Assembly: GCF_021917145.1 (NCBI RefSeq)
Contig: NC_061061.1
Location: forward strand, 16,487,149 to 16,551,148
Reading direction: 5' to 3'
DNA length: 64,000 bases
Source of the DNA: Hypomesus transpacificus
Taxonomy: Eukaryota > Chordata > Actinopteri > Osmeriformes > Osmeridae
This document shows positions 9,043 through 20,588 of this stretch, piece after piece. Made by a program: the position numbers and the translations under genes. The notes below the pieces were generated by a model. The model was not told where the DNA came from. It did no database searches and worked only from the letters and a program-made list of their open reading frames with translations. Within the stretch, counting starts at the first letter, position 1. The number at the start of each line of letters is the position of its first letter.

Positions 9043-11983
9043 TCAGTACAGTCTCATTGGGGGAAAGGACCATTTTTCTGGACTGGGGAAGGCTGGCAGG
9101 AAGGCCCTGGAAGGGGACAGGCCTCTCTCCAGCATGTGGGACGGAGGGTAATAGGCCATGTCGGGACAGTGGGACACGGGTGTGGGGCTGGGTGGGGGTC
9201 GGTTGAAGCGGTAGAAAGGGTGGAGCTGGCGATTCTCTGACGAATGTTGAGGTGGAGCAGATGAGGAAGAAGAGGAAGGACGTAAACGGCTCCTGTCAAG
9301 TTCAAAAGGATCTCGACGCCGCAGATGTTTAGGATCGCCCTCTGGTGTCCACATACGGTTCTGCACGAAAGACTGCCTGCTCCTGTCATGCAACTGAAGC
9401 CCACCACCTCTCTCTATCGCTGTTCCTGTTTGGTTGGAAAAGCTTAAACCCGGGTCATACCTCCAGTTATCAAAGCAATCCTCCCTCAGTGTCTCTCTCG
9501 CTCCCCTCGTCAAGTGTTCGTCCCAGGGGCGAGGAGGACAAGCTTGCCCCCCCCGCTGTGTGGCGGAGGGAGGATCAAACATGTGGTGGGGCGACGACGC
9601 ACCAGATGGCAGGATGTCCATTTGAAAACTGGAGGAGGCGGGCGGTCTGAATAACTCCCCAAAAAGATCTCCCACATGCTCCACAGTATGGTTGGTGGCC
9701 CATGGAACAGACTGAAATCACACAAATAGGAAAGCAATGGTCGGTTCCCATACATTATCTATCGAAATTCAACACCAAAAGTTTAAGTCAGAGATACTTG
9801 CACAGAGCAGGAAAGAAAACAACACTGTTGTATGTGTGGGATTTATGCAGACAGATTTCATGTAGACATTTAAATCTGTTATATCCTGACAAATCATCGG
9901 GGGCTGAGCACCCTGAATGTTCCTGCTCTCACCGTGCCCTGGCCCCGCTGTGACTGTCCATCCATCTGTGACTGAGGTGGAGAGACCCTGAGGGGACACA
10001 GCTGTTTCCTCCTCCTCTTGAGCCCTGGTGGTCTCTGTGGCTCCAGACTGGAGGACTGCTCCATGCCTGTCTCTGCGGAACCAGACGGACCTGTGGTTAG
10101 CAGAACACATAGAATATATATTTTTGTTTAAAGGAGTAGTAGCAGCAGTGGTACTACGGTAATTTGTAGTTAAACTACTAGTAGCAGTAGTCAGGCAGTG
10201 AGTTAATGTGTTTTGGGAGAGTGGCGTTGAAAGTTACATTTACATTTCGTCAATTAGCAGACGCTCTTATCCAGAGCGACTTACAGTAAGTACAGGGACA
10301 TTCCCCTGAGGCAAGCAGGGTGAAGTGCCTTGCCCAAGGACACAACATCTTTTGGGACGGCCGGGAATCGAACTGGCAGATTACTTTATCTGAATCCTTC
10401 AGATTACTAGCCCGATTCCCTAACCGCTCAGCCACCTGACTCGCTGATATCCCTACCTTCCCACCTGACTGGGTAGGGATGTTTTGGTTAGAAAAATTGC
10501 GTACCTACCCAGCCTTTAATATCCAGTAGATCATACACACATTTGATAACTGGGCCAGTGCCTCACCTGCTGGTTGGGTCCCACTGACCCGATCAACAGC
10601 AGGGGGTCTGCTGCTCAGGCCCTGGGGCGCCCGGACGGGCCTGGTACCGAAGCTGAGACGCCGCTGCACCTTGAGGAGGTTCTCCTGGAGCTGAGGGCCA
10701 TGCCTGTCCCTGAGGGCCTGCAGAAGCACCTCCCTGCTCTCCACCAGCAAGTGTCTCCGACTGAGAAGGGGCAGCTCCAGAGACCTGCAGAGACGAGCCG
10801 CCACCGCGCTCACAGGGTTGGGCCTGCGCGCTTGATCTGTCTGCTGGGGGTCTAAGCTCGCACTGACCCGGGTGTCTAAGGAGGCCTGGGCTGGTTGGGG
10901 GCTGGGGCTGCCTGACTGTGTGCAAGGCTGTAGATATCCAATGTTTTGAGGGGTCTCCTTCTGACTGAGGGCATTCACTTGTGTGTCCTTGAGCCTTGAG
11001 TTTTCTTTCTGCCCTTTGAGGGGAAGTAGATATTTGAACACAGTTTCAGGAACCACGTGCCTTCCCTCTTTGCTTTCAACTGCCGGTTTGTGGAAGGGGC
11101 TGTCTGTTGATGAGAGTAGAGCAATGTCGCAGTCTGATGACGTCGCAGGGCCCTGTTGTCTCTGACCTGGAGTGATGCCGGATCCATAGCTGTTAGAACG
11201 GCTGGCTAAATTCCCCTCCTCTTCTACAGAAACCTGAATACATGTATTATTGTTTGGTACAATTCCATGTGCATCCCCACCTGAGCAAGCTGTGATGTCC
11301 AATGTAGATTTGCAGTTGCTCCTGACTTTTGTACTAGTTGTGGCCCTTTCGGTCTTCCTGTTATCTGAAGCTTTATCGGTTTTGCAAACACCAACTTCTT
11401 CTGTGTTGCAAACTGGCCCAGGAGAGGAGGGGAAAATGGGAGAGTTCAGAGCAGGAGGTAGAGGTGCGCTGTGGTTCTTCTTCCCTCCCCAACGCCGCCC
11501 AGTTTCCAGCTTCCTCTGCTCACCCAGCAAGCGCTCGATGTCAATGGACTTCACCTCATGGTTGAACAGGCCGTGGTGCCCAGTGAGACGGCTGTCTGTG
11601 ATGATGCTAGGCTCCTGCGCGGAGGGGAAGACTCGGGCAAACGGGGCGTCTTTTCGTGAAGGAGGGCAAGTGATGCTTTGACAGCAGCCATGACAGTGGT
11701 CCCTCTCTTTATGGTTTTGGTGAAGACGGTGGTGTTGCGATATTTTCTTTGATCCTTCTCCCTCGCATCCTCGTACATGGTTCCTTTCCTTGCGTGTTTT
11801 CAGTCTTTTGACTTTGTGCTTTTGGCTATGTTTGGCATCTGTGTGGCCTGTGCAACATGTGTATTTTGAGGTGCATCTCATAATTGGGCTACAGCTTTTT
11901 CCTGAAGTCTTCTGGTGCTTTCTGAAGATATGAAGTATATTCTGCTTGTCAGTTAAGACTTTCCCATGTGAGTTGCTCATCAT
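9043..11983 (-). CDS. prr19: Proline-rich protein 19
   Basis: Exons on the minus strand are 11983-10567, 10090-9933 and 9711-9043. They join in phase (1, then 0) to give 747 residues, about twice the human length (356). The exon begins after a GCCAG acceptor at 12004. The ATG at 11983 is the first in frame, although an upstream exon could add residues. Landmarks shared with mammalian PRR19 are a basic KTRKERN motif near residue 62, GLFNHEVKS at 138-146, a late segment RHLLVESREVLLQALRD, and the extreme C-terminus WSFPPMRLY. In mouse, PRR19 works with the cyclin-like CNTD1 to promote meiotic crossovers. The gene is head to head with pafah1b3, as in human. A complete antisense SINE lies in the first intron. 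The extra length comes from low-complexity Ser/Pro/Gln-rich sequence. Confidence 0.85.
10235..10442 (-). mobile_element. Complete tRNA-derived SINE in prr19 intron
   Basis: Antisense on the + strand, so same orientation as prr19. The tail (TTAGCAGACGCTCTTATCC on the + strand) is followed by the body (AAGTGCCTTGCCCAAGGACA) and the tRNA-like head ending GCCACCTGACTC. It is one of the best-preserved copies in the window. Confidence 0.85.
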
Positions 11984-13843
11984 TAGGTGGATGACAACTG
12001 GCAATAGATAGATGGAAGAAATAGCACAGCATTAACAAATTTGTTTGAATAATTTGTAGTTATTCTTGGGAATTACATTTATAAGCGAATATATATATAG
12101 CACAGAAATCAAGATACTGTAGCTTGCTTCCTTACTATTCTTCCAGACATTAGATTTTCAGAGGCGATAGAAATCATGGTAAAATGATACCAGTATTTTT
12201 TCACACTTAAAATAAGCATCTACCATTAGCGGTTGGATCGATCTCAATGTCCGACGTGGTGTTAGCTTAGCATTATGCTAGAAACACTACAGCACTGTGC
12301 TTCTAGCGCTAGAACCTATGTCGCTTTGGATAAACCGTTTGCTAAATGAATCAAATTAAAATTATTTAAAGGATACTTTAACAGTAGTTCACTGAACTGT
12401 AGTCTAACTTCTTACTCACGGTCATTTGACTACTGTAGTTGCTGTAGTCTCGATCATTAGTCACCCAGCTAGCCTAATTAACTCAATTGGCGCAGGTGCA
12501 AAACAATTTGCTACAGTAATTACTGTAGAATAGCCAATATTAGACACGCCGCAAGTACCGCACAGTACAGTGGTGCGTAGTCCAGTAGTAGCTTGTTGAT
12601 GAAAATGTCAAAACATTCAACCTATTTCGTTACATGTGGTTTCTGAATTCACCCAACATTATACGGATATACCTAATTGACGTTGCTAGCTATAGATGAC
12701 AAGCAAAAATGAAACGATACAATAAACGAAGTCCTGGGGTCGTGCTAAACAATGAAACATTGATTTTCGTTTGAATTGTCGGTTGCGGGGCAACATTCAG
12801 TTCGCTCTCTTCCTAGCAACTTTGGTTGATCAACTAGAGCCAGGAGGGGGATAAGCGTGAGTTGTTTTGGCGTACTATTAGACCACTACATTCATTTGAC
12901 TGGATTATTTAAATGCAAACGTTAAAAAGGGGGTTAGTCTGACAAAAATCACTCAACATCTTTAAATCCTAGTTCAGTAATGTCATACACTCCCCAGTTT
13001 ATTTTATTTTCATCTCTTAAATTTGGTTGGGGATTTATAACTTAATCATTAGGCCAGTTTGCTCTCATGGAGAAGTAATTAAAGAAGATTCCCATACAAG
13101 CCTGCGCCATAGTGTAAATGGTGGGGCACCAGCAGACAGCAGACTCGTGAGGAGCGTGTGTTAGTACCGCCCTTTCAGCTCGGCAGTCTATGAATGGACG
13201 AGTCCAAGACGGACCTCTTTAATATTTATGTAGCTATCAGATAATTTAAACTTGTCGGTCCTATTGTATTGCACATAAACATCAATTAAATTGATTACTG
13301 ACATATATATACAAACATGAAATCCTTCAAAGGGAAACCTTCGTCAGTAGACATAAGCTAAAAAAAATGTTCGAACTGGCCAACTCCCCCACTTTGGTTA
13401 ATGGTAAATTCGGCCCTGAAATGATTTTTTACTTTCAGGAACTACTGAAAAATAAACCAAGCTCGACAAGGTAGTGCGTTCATTTACTTGTTTTGAAACA
13501 AATGAAACCGTTTATTAATTATGGTTGTTTCACCCATGCATCCAACGGCTAGTGCACGTCTTACGTTTGCATTTTGCATTGTCAGGCTACTCGCTAAAGC
13601 AGAGCAGTTCTACTGGCATCCTCACATGGCAAAGGGATCGTTAGCTTGATCGCTAGTTAGCTAGCTCTCAATGCCACAATCCACAACGTTAGGCTAACTG
13701 TCCAGTTTCCTTGCATTTACCAGTGCTTTTCATGTATAAAACCCATGGATGATTTACGTAGTCCATTAACTACTACGTAAACCACGATGTGCACACAGCC
13801 GGGCAAACACGGCTATCTTTGTTTTTCTTTTCAGTAACCAAAG
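11984..13843. other. Divergent prr19/pafah1b3 intergenic region
   Basis: About 1.9 kb separates the two head-to-head genes and should hold both promoters and the prr19 5' untranslated exon or exons. A SINE tail remnant lies at 12319-12356. No TATA box is obvious next to pafah1b3. No other gene is seen. Confidence 0.5.
12319..12356 (+). mobile_element. SINE tail remnant
   Basis: A short match to the SINE 3' tail (CGCTTTGGATAAA, then TTGCTAAATGAATC) without head or body. It is a decayed remnant or the tail of a related family. Confidence 0.5.
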
Positions 13844-15667
13844 ATGAGCGCAGGAGAATGTAACCCCGCCGCCACACCCACCTCTTGTGTGGACGTGCAA
13901 GGAGATGGACGATGGATGTCTTTGGTGTGTTGTTTATCTGGTCTTAAGATACGTCTTAACCATATTATCTAAAGTAGTCCCTTATTACAGCTCAGGACAT
14001 CTCCTCAATTAGGCTACCTACAATTTCATATATGTTGTGACATATATTTGTTTTTGTCTGAATTCCTTGCAATAGACAATATGACTTGTGTAATTTGTTA
14101 TTTGAATCAAGTAATCGTCCATTTTCACCATTTTTACCTGGAGGTAGAGAGCATGCTTTAACAACCACTGGTACTTGTTTGTAAACTCGCATGCATACGA
14201 TACTGTAGATATTGATTTTAATCTGCTGATTGTTGCAATTGCCAGTTTTTAGATGTATTAACATACCTGTTGTTCATGTTCATAGCACAATCGCTTTGTT
14301 TCGGACAGCAAGGGCAAGGAACCTGACGTCCTGTTTGTTGGGGACTCTCTTGTACAGCTTTTGCACCAATTTGAGGTAATATACAGTACATGTTCATTGA
14401 CTGTATTCCAATTTTCAATCTAAACCTCGTTCCCAGGTCAATTATCTACATTTCAAACCAAAGGGCTCCCACTCCTATATGGTTCAAACATGTTGTGAGG
14501 CTCTTTTTGTACATGTGGAGAAAGCCAGACTCTTTACATTTGTGAAAACTTTGAAGTTGTCTTTTGATGTTTTATTACATGTAGTCTAATATTAATTACT
14601 ATTAATACGATATCCGTCAATCTGGTTCAAATGATTTGAAATTATGTGTCCTTGTTTTTGTCAGGTGTGGAGAAAGTTGTTTTCTCCCCTCCACACTCTA
14701 AACTTTGGTGTAGGCGGTGATGCCACACAGCACGTCTTATGGAGGCTGGGCAATGGAGAGTTGGACCACATCAGCCCGAAGGTATGCATAGGGGAGTCAG
14801 ATGGCTGAGCGGTGAGGGAGTCGGGCTAGTAATCAGAAGGTTGCTGGATCGATTCCCCGCCGTGCCACATGATGTTGTGTCCTTGGGCAAGGCACTTCAC
14901 CCTACTTGCCTTGCCTACTTGACTAGATGTGAATGTAGTGGTGACAACCTCAACTTAGCATGTCCCTAGACCAAAAAACATTGTAATCATTAGTCCACAT
15001 GCTTTGTAATCAAGGATCATTTTCATTTTAGTAATGAAATTGCCAGCTTTACTACTATGGTGTTCTTTGCTGTTTATTCATAGGTTGTGGTTCTGTGGGT
15101 GGGCACCAACAACCATGGCCACACTGCAGAGCAGGTCTGTGGAGGCATCATGGCTATTGTCCAGCTCATCAAGAACAAGCTGCCCAATGCCCACACCCTC
15201 GTTCTGGTAGGTTTGTGACCCTGCTGTCTGTCTTGTCCTTTTGCTCTGTGGATTTTGTGAGCTCGGATAGTTTTCAGATTGTGGTTGCTATTCATAAAAT
15301 TTGAAAAAAAAAATGTTGACAGTTTGTTTATAGCTGTCCGATACTGTCTGCTCTCAGTATTCGTCGGTCACGTCCTGTCAGTCTAATCTTTCATTGTCAC
15401 CCACAGGGATTGCTACCCAGGGGTCGGTTGTCCAACCCTCTGCGAGAGAAGAACAGCCTGGTTAACCAGCTAGTCCAGGAGGGTGTGTCTTCACTCCCCC
15501 ACGCCTCCTTTCTCAACGTGGACCCCGGCTTTGTGCTGTCAGACGGAAGCATCTCCCACCAGGATATGTACGACTACCTCCACCTCACACCCAAGGCCTA
15601 CCACGCCGTGTGCACGCCCCTACATGCACACGTCAAGACCCTGCTGGAGAGACCGGCAGAGAACTGA
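13844..15667 (+). CDS. pafah1b3: PAF acetylhydrolase 1b catalytic subunit 3
   Basis: Five exons (13844-13924, 14286-14375, 14665-14781, 15084-15206, 15407-15667) are all phase 0 and encode 223 residues (human PAFAH1B3: 231). It is an SGNH/GDSL esterase that removes the sn-2 acetyl group of platelet-activating factor. It acts in the cytosol as a dimer with PAFAH1B2 and the LIS1 subunit. Visible catalytic residues are Ser48 in VGDSLV, the Gly block (NFGVGGDATQHVLWR), Asn in WVGTNNHGHT, and Asp193 and His196 in MYDYLHL. The N-terminus keeps VQGDGRWMSL. Intron 3 carries a truncated SINE. PAFAH1B2 is the alternative, but adjacency to prr19 supports PAFAH1B3. Confidence 0.93.
14791..14910 (+). mobile_element. 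Truncated tRNA-derived SINE in pafah1b3 intron 3
   Basis: The sense-oriented head (GGGGAGTCAGATGGCTGAGC) and body end at the CACTTCACCCTACTTGCC segment. The conserved tail is missing. The element starts ten bases after the exon 3 donor. Confidence 0.8.
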
Positions 15668-18480
15668 AGACCCCCCCCCCCCCGCCTTACACTTGATACC
15701 CACTTTCCAGAACATACACACTACTGTAGTCTCCCCCCTTTCCCTCCCCCTGCCCTTCAGTCCTGAGGAATGTGATGGTGTACAGTTTTTGGTCCCAGCA
15801 ACACACTGTTAAGATCGATGTTCCTTGTTTTAACTCGATCGACAAGGCCCTGGGGGTTTCCTCCAGAGATCAGTGCTGTGCTGATCAGCGCTGTTCAGTG
15901 CTGTGCTGATCAGTGCTGTGCTGATTAGTGCAGTGCTGATTAGTGCTGTGCTGATCAGTGCTGTGCTGATCAGTGCTGTTCAGTGCTGTGCTGATTAGTG
16001 CTGTGCTGATCAGTGCTGTGCTGATCAGTGCTGTTCAGTGCTGTGCTGATTAGTGCTGTGCTGATTAGTGCTGTGCTGATCAGTGCTGTGCTGATCAGTG
16101 CTGTGCTGATCAGTGCTGTGCTGATTAGTGCTGTGCTGATCAGTGCTGTGCTGTGCTGATCAGTGCTGTGCTGATTAGTGCTGTGCTGTACCAAAAACAT
16201 GCCTCTTGCTCTCCTTCCCCAAGGCCAGGCTTGTTCACCACTGTGCTGCTCTTCATGGGACCGTTACTTTCGATCAAATTGTAGAAGCTCTGAAATAAGC
16301 TCCTGTTGTTTTGCTTGTCAGTAACAGCTGATGTTTTTTTTCTTAGGTTACTGGTAGAAGATATTAGAATTTGTCAAAGAAATTATGATCTCATCGCTAT
16401 CCCATAAAATAGTTTTATTCCATTATATTCACATTTCTTGTATATTATCTTTTTCCTCCCTGTTTTGGACTTCTGTCAGTTTTGTTAAGTAAATGTTATT
16501 TTTGGTTAAGGCAGAGACTGAACGCCAAAAGGATGCCACAATGTCATTGAATAGGGCAATGCTTCACTCTTTTGACAGTGATTATACCTGTCTCGTACTT
16601 GTTTATGCTTTTTCAGCCGTTTGTATCGAACCTTGCCATTTGTTTTGATTCTGTTTGCAATCTGGGACGAATGTGTCTGTACAAGATTGTGTTGATAGTA
16701 TGTTGCTTCATGAAGAGAAAAGGTATGATTTTTTGTGTGTTACATTTCCCTGTAAGACTGTATGTTAAGTGCTTCTGTGGGCCTATCAGGGCCCATCTTG
16801 CTTGATAAGCGAGGTGTTGCCTCATTTCAACAACAGTTATGTGAGTAGAGCTGTGATGGCTGTGATGGCAAAACATTAAAATGATCTGAAAGTTTAGCAC
16901 GTGTGGAAAGCTTTTTTGGGGGTTTCTTGTTCATGTGTGGTCTGGTGGCCTAATTTTGTTTTGTGGATGTTAGAGATGGGAGAGGAGATATATCATGTTT
17001 GTCTCCTTATCACTATTTAGTTTAGTTTTACATGGTTGCCCACTTATGCCAAAGCACTGCAGCAGAGAAAAGTACACGGTTGAAGACCTCTATTCAAAAT
17101 AGATTGATGGTCATTGCTGAATAAGATGATTATCATATTCTGCAGAAATATCTCATGAAAGATAAGATGTATTTTAATCATGACCAATTTGTATCAAAGT
17201 TGTTTACTGACAGATTCGTGATTTGGGTTTGTGAGTTTGGGAAATGTGAATATTAAGCCATAATAGTTCAATCTAATACTAAAGCTCTTGCATAGGTTTA
17301 GTGGGCCTACTCCTCAGAATCAAATCAAATTTATTTGTATAGCCCTTTTTACACGCAAGCATGTCAGTCAGTGCCTTGAATTAGTAGCAAAACTGTAATA
17401 GCTGCAAGGCATGTCCTTGTGATTCTTTGGTGAGCAAAACCTTGGGAGTGCAGTGAATTGAACTTTATAACAGAAGAGCTAAAAAAAGACAATTTTGCCT
17501 GGGAGAGACTTATCCATAGGGTAGCTACAAAACTTCAGTGTGTTCAGTTCAGTTCCCTCAAACCTGTGGGTTCAGCATGAGCAAGAAGACAACCAACGTA
17601 AAAAAAACTTATGGCATTCTTTATCAGTACTGGTGTTAACACATTTAAAATATCTACAAAGAGTATGTTTTATGCTTATAAGCACGTTAGCTTGTTTAGG
17701 TGACAAGGTCTTTCATATCTCCCCGCAGGGACCTTGGTACGGTTTGTTGTCAGTTTCTGTCATCTGCTTAAAGATTTAAAAATGTCTCTTCATGGGGGAT
17801 CAAAAGACCTAAGCGTGCTTTCTTTCTATGAAAGACAATGTGGACTGTGCACCTTGTTTAGTAGTGGGATTGTATTGCATGGAGGTGAGGAGTTTAAATC
17901 AATCTTAGCGTAACCGTGTAGACAGCTCGCTCAGAGCAGGTAGGAATTTTCTTTACTCTAAGTTGTCCTGAGGGCAGAAACGTTTCCACCTACTCCGTGC
18001 GATCAGAAACTCCACCATCCGTAACTGGAAACTCATCAATTAAACTCAAATAGGATGTCCTGCCGCTGAAGAATGTTTTGTGATAGTGCTTGTTAATAGT
18101 CTGCTTTCATTGCTTGAGCGAAGAATAGCATAACAGGATGTTCTATCAGATCTGCAATGTCTTATCCCATATCAGTTTTTGCCATGTTGGGTCATTGTCA
18201 TAAAGGGCCCACATCTGTGCATCTTCCAAACATCACTCAACAGTAGTATGAGATGTTGTGTTGGCATGTGTCCAGTCTTAAATGCCCTGAGTCTGTGCAC
18301 GCATTAAGACAGGTGTGAATGTGTGAGGGCATGCTTCAGTTTACAGTATTGGCCAGACAAACAGGAGACAGAAAGGACAGCTAACCGGTTGGTTTCATCC
18401 CGTGAATCAACATGGCCAGCAGCAACCTTCATAAAGGACTGAACAAATTACTTATTTCATCCAGTAGCCTAGGTTCTGCA
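15668..18480. other. pafah1b3 3' region and intergenic spacer
   Basis: Holds a poly-C stretch just after the stop codon, the 15-base tandem array (separate entry), AT-rich sequence with an ATTAAA near 16874 that may end the pafah1b3 transcript, and a dispersed repeat end ('CAAATTTATTTGTATAGCCC' at about 17326). No convincing gene is seen on either strand. Confidence 0.5.
15868..16192 (+). repeat. 15-base minisatellite (GCTGATCAGTGCTGT)
   Basis: About 20 units of a 15-base sequence whose variants read GATCA or GATTA, some with an inserted GTTCAGTGCT. It begins about 200 bases after the pafah1b3 stop codon, so it may be transcribed in its 3' untranslated region. Its length gives long open frames on the minus strand that are not genes. 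Confidence 0.9.
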
Positions 18481-18483
18481 GGG

Positions 18484-18491
18484 TTTATAAA
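18484..18491 (+). promoter_or_regulatory. TATA box of the CXCL17-like gene
   Basis: TTTATAAA lies about 50 bases ahead of the ATG at 18537, which would give a short 5' untranslated region of about 20-25 bases. The motif and its spacing are the only evidence. Confidence 0.5.
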
Positions 18492-18536
18492 CACAGAGAG
18501 CAAGTGGAACATTGTAACTGGACGCACGGATTCATA

Positions 18537-19688
18537 ATGTTTTCTCCAGTGTTACTGTTCTTTTTTGTATTTATTATTTTCGCTGATGGAGGTCAAGGTA
18601 CTGAATATTTGTTTTACTCAGAGTTGTTAACGTATTTTTTAAATATTGTTTTTTATTATGGTTTAGGTATATAATTTTCCTAATTTCACTGTCACTATTA
18701 ACTATGTTAAAGTAGCATATGTTTAAATGTCTGTTCCCCTTTTATATCATTGTCTAAATAAATACATTTATTAATGGCACATATTTTGTGTACCCTCGAT
18801 TTTCCCGTATTTGTGAAGGTGGAACCACACTGGAAGAGCCACAGAGGGACAATCTGGAGACGGTCCAAACAAAAGACAGTAAGGAAATGACCTGTAATAC
18901 CAGCGTTGGCGTTACTATGTAGCTTCGTTGATACCAGGGTAACTGGAGTAGGTTATCTGAGGTTGAGATTGTTGTGTTGCAGCCGCTACTGAGGTAGTAG
19001 AGTTCCGGAGACCCGTGAAGCAGAACGGTTCTTCTGGAGAGCCCAGTCGTCGGTGTGACTATGACAGTGAGTGACACGGATGCCAGGAACATCTTCTAAC
19101 AACAGATCGAGATTGACTTTGGTAAATGATTCCTTATTTTGTGTTCTCAATGTGACCCAGGACGGACAGGAGGGAAAGTTATCGCGAGTTTATTTTGCAA
19201 GGAACATGTCAAATCCTCCAACAAGCCCAGAATGAACTGTGAGTAACCATGGTCTTGGAGAACTATATTTTTTTATTTCAACATGTTAACTTATATACAT
19301 TAAAAATGAAATGAAATAAATTCATATTTCAAGAGGTGAATTCAAAACCAACAAATTCAGTGATGTTCAAATTTCAATATTAGGTCTATAAGGTCGCCTT
19401 TCAAAATTCAAAACATGTCACTGATTTGCTTCCATAGAGCTGTGGACTGCCGTAAAACGATACTAATATTATAATGTTTTATGGTCTTACAATCTTCAAA
19501 ATGTTTGTTTAAGCAAATTAGCTTCCCTGTCCATTTGTAATCCTGTGTTCGGCTTCTTCTCTCGGGCTTCCCATAATCACAAAGTTGCTCAAAAGTGCCG
19601 GAGGAATGGATTCCGGAGTCTGAAGACCTGTCGAAGAGAGTTGAAGAAACAAAAGAAAGACCAGGGCAAATCCACCATTCCCATTTAA
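18537..19688 (+). CDS. Small secreted basic protein, candidate CXCL17
   Basis: Five exons (18537-18597, 18819-18878, 18983-19066, 19161-19238, 19585-19688), every intron phase 1, encode 128 residues. Exon 1 is a signal peptide (MFSPVLLFFFVFIIFADG). Residues 21-48 are acidic. From 49 on, the chain is very basic (24 Lys/Arg, 6 acidic) with cysteines at 65, 81, 99 and 110. It ends in Thr-Ile-Pro-Ile. Human CXCL17 (119 residues) is likewise secreted, basic and cysteine-containing, and ends Leu-Pro-Leu. An aliphatic-Pro-aliphatic C-terminus is reported to drive its receptor GPR25. The gene lies next to a CEACAM-like gene within the cnfn/prr19/pafah1b3 block, the same neighbourhood as human CXCL17. 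Sequence identity is low, and four cysteines replace six, so orthology is inferred. A TATA box and an AATAAA frame the gene. The exon 1 donor (G|GTACTG) is weak. Confidence 0.65.
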
Positions 19689-19854
19689 AGACATTTACTT
19701 TCATAAACTATGCCTCCATAACCATGTTTTTGTATCATGATATATTCCATTCAAAAGGAGCATGTCCCATTTACAAATATACAGCATATATTCCATATTA
19801 ATGCTAAGAGGTGTATTACCACATACTTGCATAAATACCGTCATCCTTGTTTGT

Positions 19855-19860
19855 AATAAA
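19855..19860 (+). terminator. Polyadenylation signal of the CXCL17-like gene
   Basis: AATAAA lies 167 bases after the stop codon on the + strand, followed by an A-rich run. It is the first canonical signal downstream. Confidence 0.6.
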
Positions 19861-20047
19861 CTTATCGAAAAAAAATGTATCTTTGGCATTCAGGTGTCTT
19901 TGGTTTGTCCTGAGGGGCAGCATATATGCTAATGTTAAAAAAAGGTTACACTACACACAAAGTTCCAGTTTGACCACGAGGAATGTAACCAATATTGCAC
20001 CCTGACCTAGACTACTGTTAAAAATAACAAACTTTTAGACACAAAAC

Positions 20048-20053
20048 TTTATT
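20048..20053 (-). terminator. Polyadenylation signal of the CEACAM-like gene
   Basis: TTTATT on the + strand reads AATAAA on the minus strand, about 535 bases past the stop codon of the CEACAM-like gene. It faces the signal of the convergent CXCL17-like gene at a distance of under 200 bases. Confidence 0.5.
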
Positions 20054-20588
20054 TCAGAACACAGAGAGTATAACAGGACACTTTAGTTTGCACGTCTTTC
20101 TTTGTATTTCACCTCACACTCTGCTCCCTTTCCTTTTGTTCTCTTTCCTACAAACATTCCCAAAGGATGGTTCTAGTGGCGCTATGGGAATGTATGACAA
20201 GGAAATCAGTCAGTCGACCTGCTAATATATGTAGCTGATTCTGAACAAACTCGTCTTCGATATGAACATGTTCTAACACATTTAAAATGTTAACACAATA
20301 GTAAATATTTGACCATACATTTTTTGAAATGTTACGGGAAGCTGAGCTTCACTTGCAGTCTTAAAGAAATCGCCACTGGTCTAAGCAATATGAACGAAAC
20401 TACACCATCTTTGTTTTGTTGGTTTGTGATTTTGGCTCAGTTGTGATGTTGAAAATGCAAATCCAGTCTTTTACAGATCAGTGGAAGAGAAGTTAAGGGA
20501 GGAGAGTGGATAGAGGGAGGAGGTGGAGGTCTATCAAACAAGTGGTCTTGGTATTGGAATAGTTTCTCCATGTTTCTTACTGAGGGTC

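Noticed and set aside
11250..11681. 143-codon + strand frame opposite prr19
   Set aside because: It is the antisense shadow of the large prr19 exon; the minus-strand frame carries the conserved motifs.
15970..16200. 76-codon minus-strand frame after pafah1b3
   Set aside because: It is a direct translation of the 15-base tandem array.
18754..19092. 112-codon minus-strand frame over the CXCL17-like gene
   Set aside because: It crosses two well-supported + strand exons and introns and shows no family resemblance.
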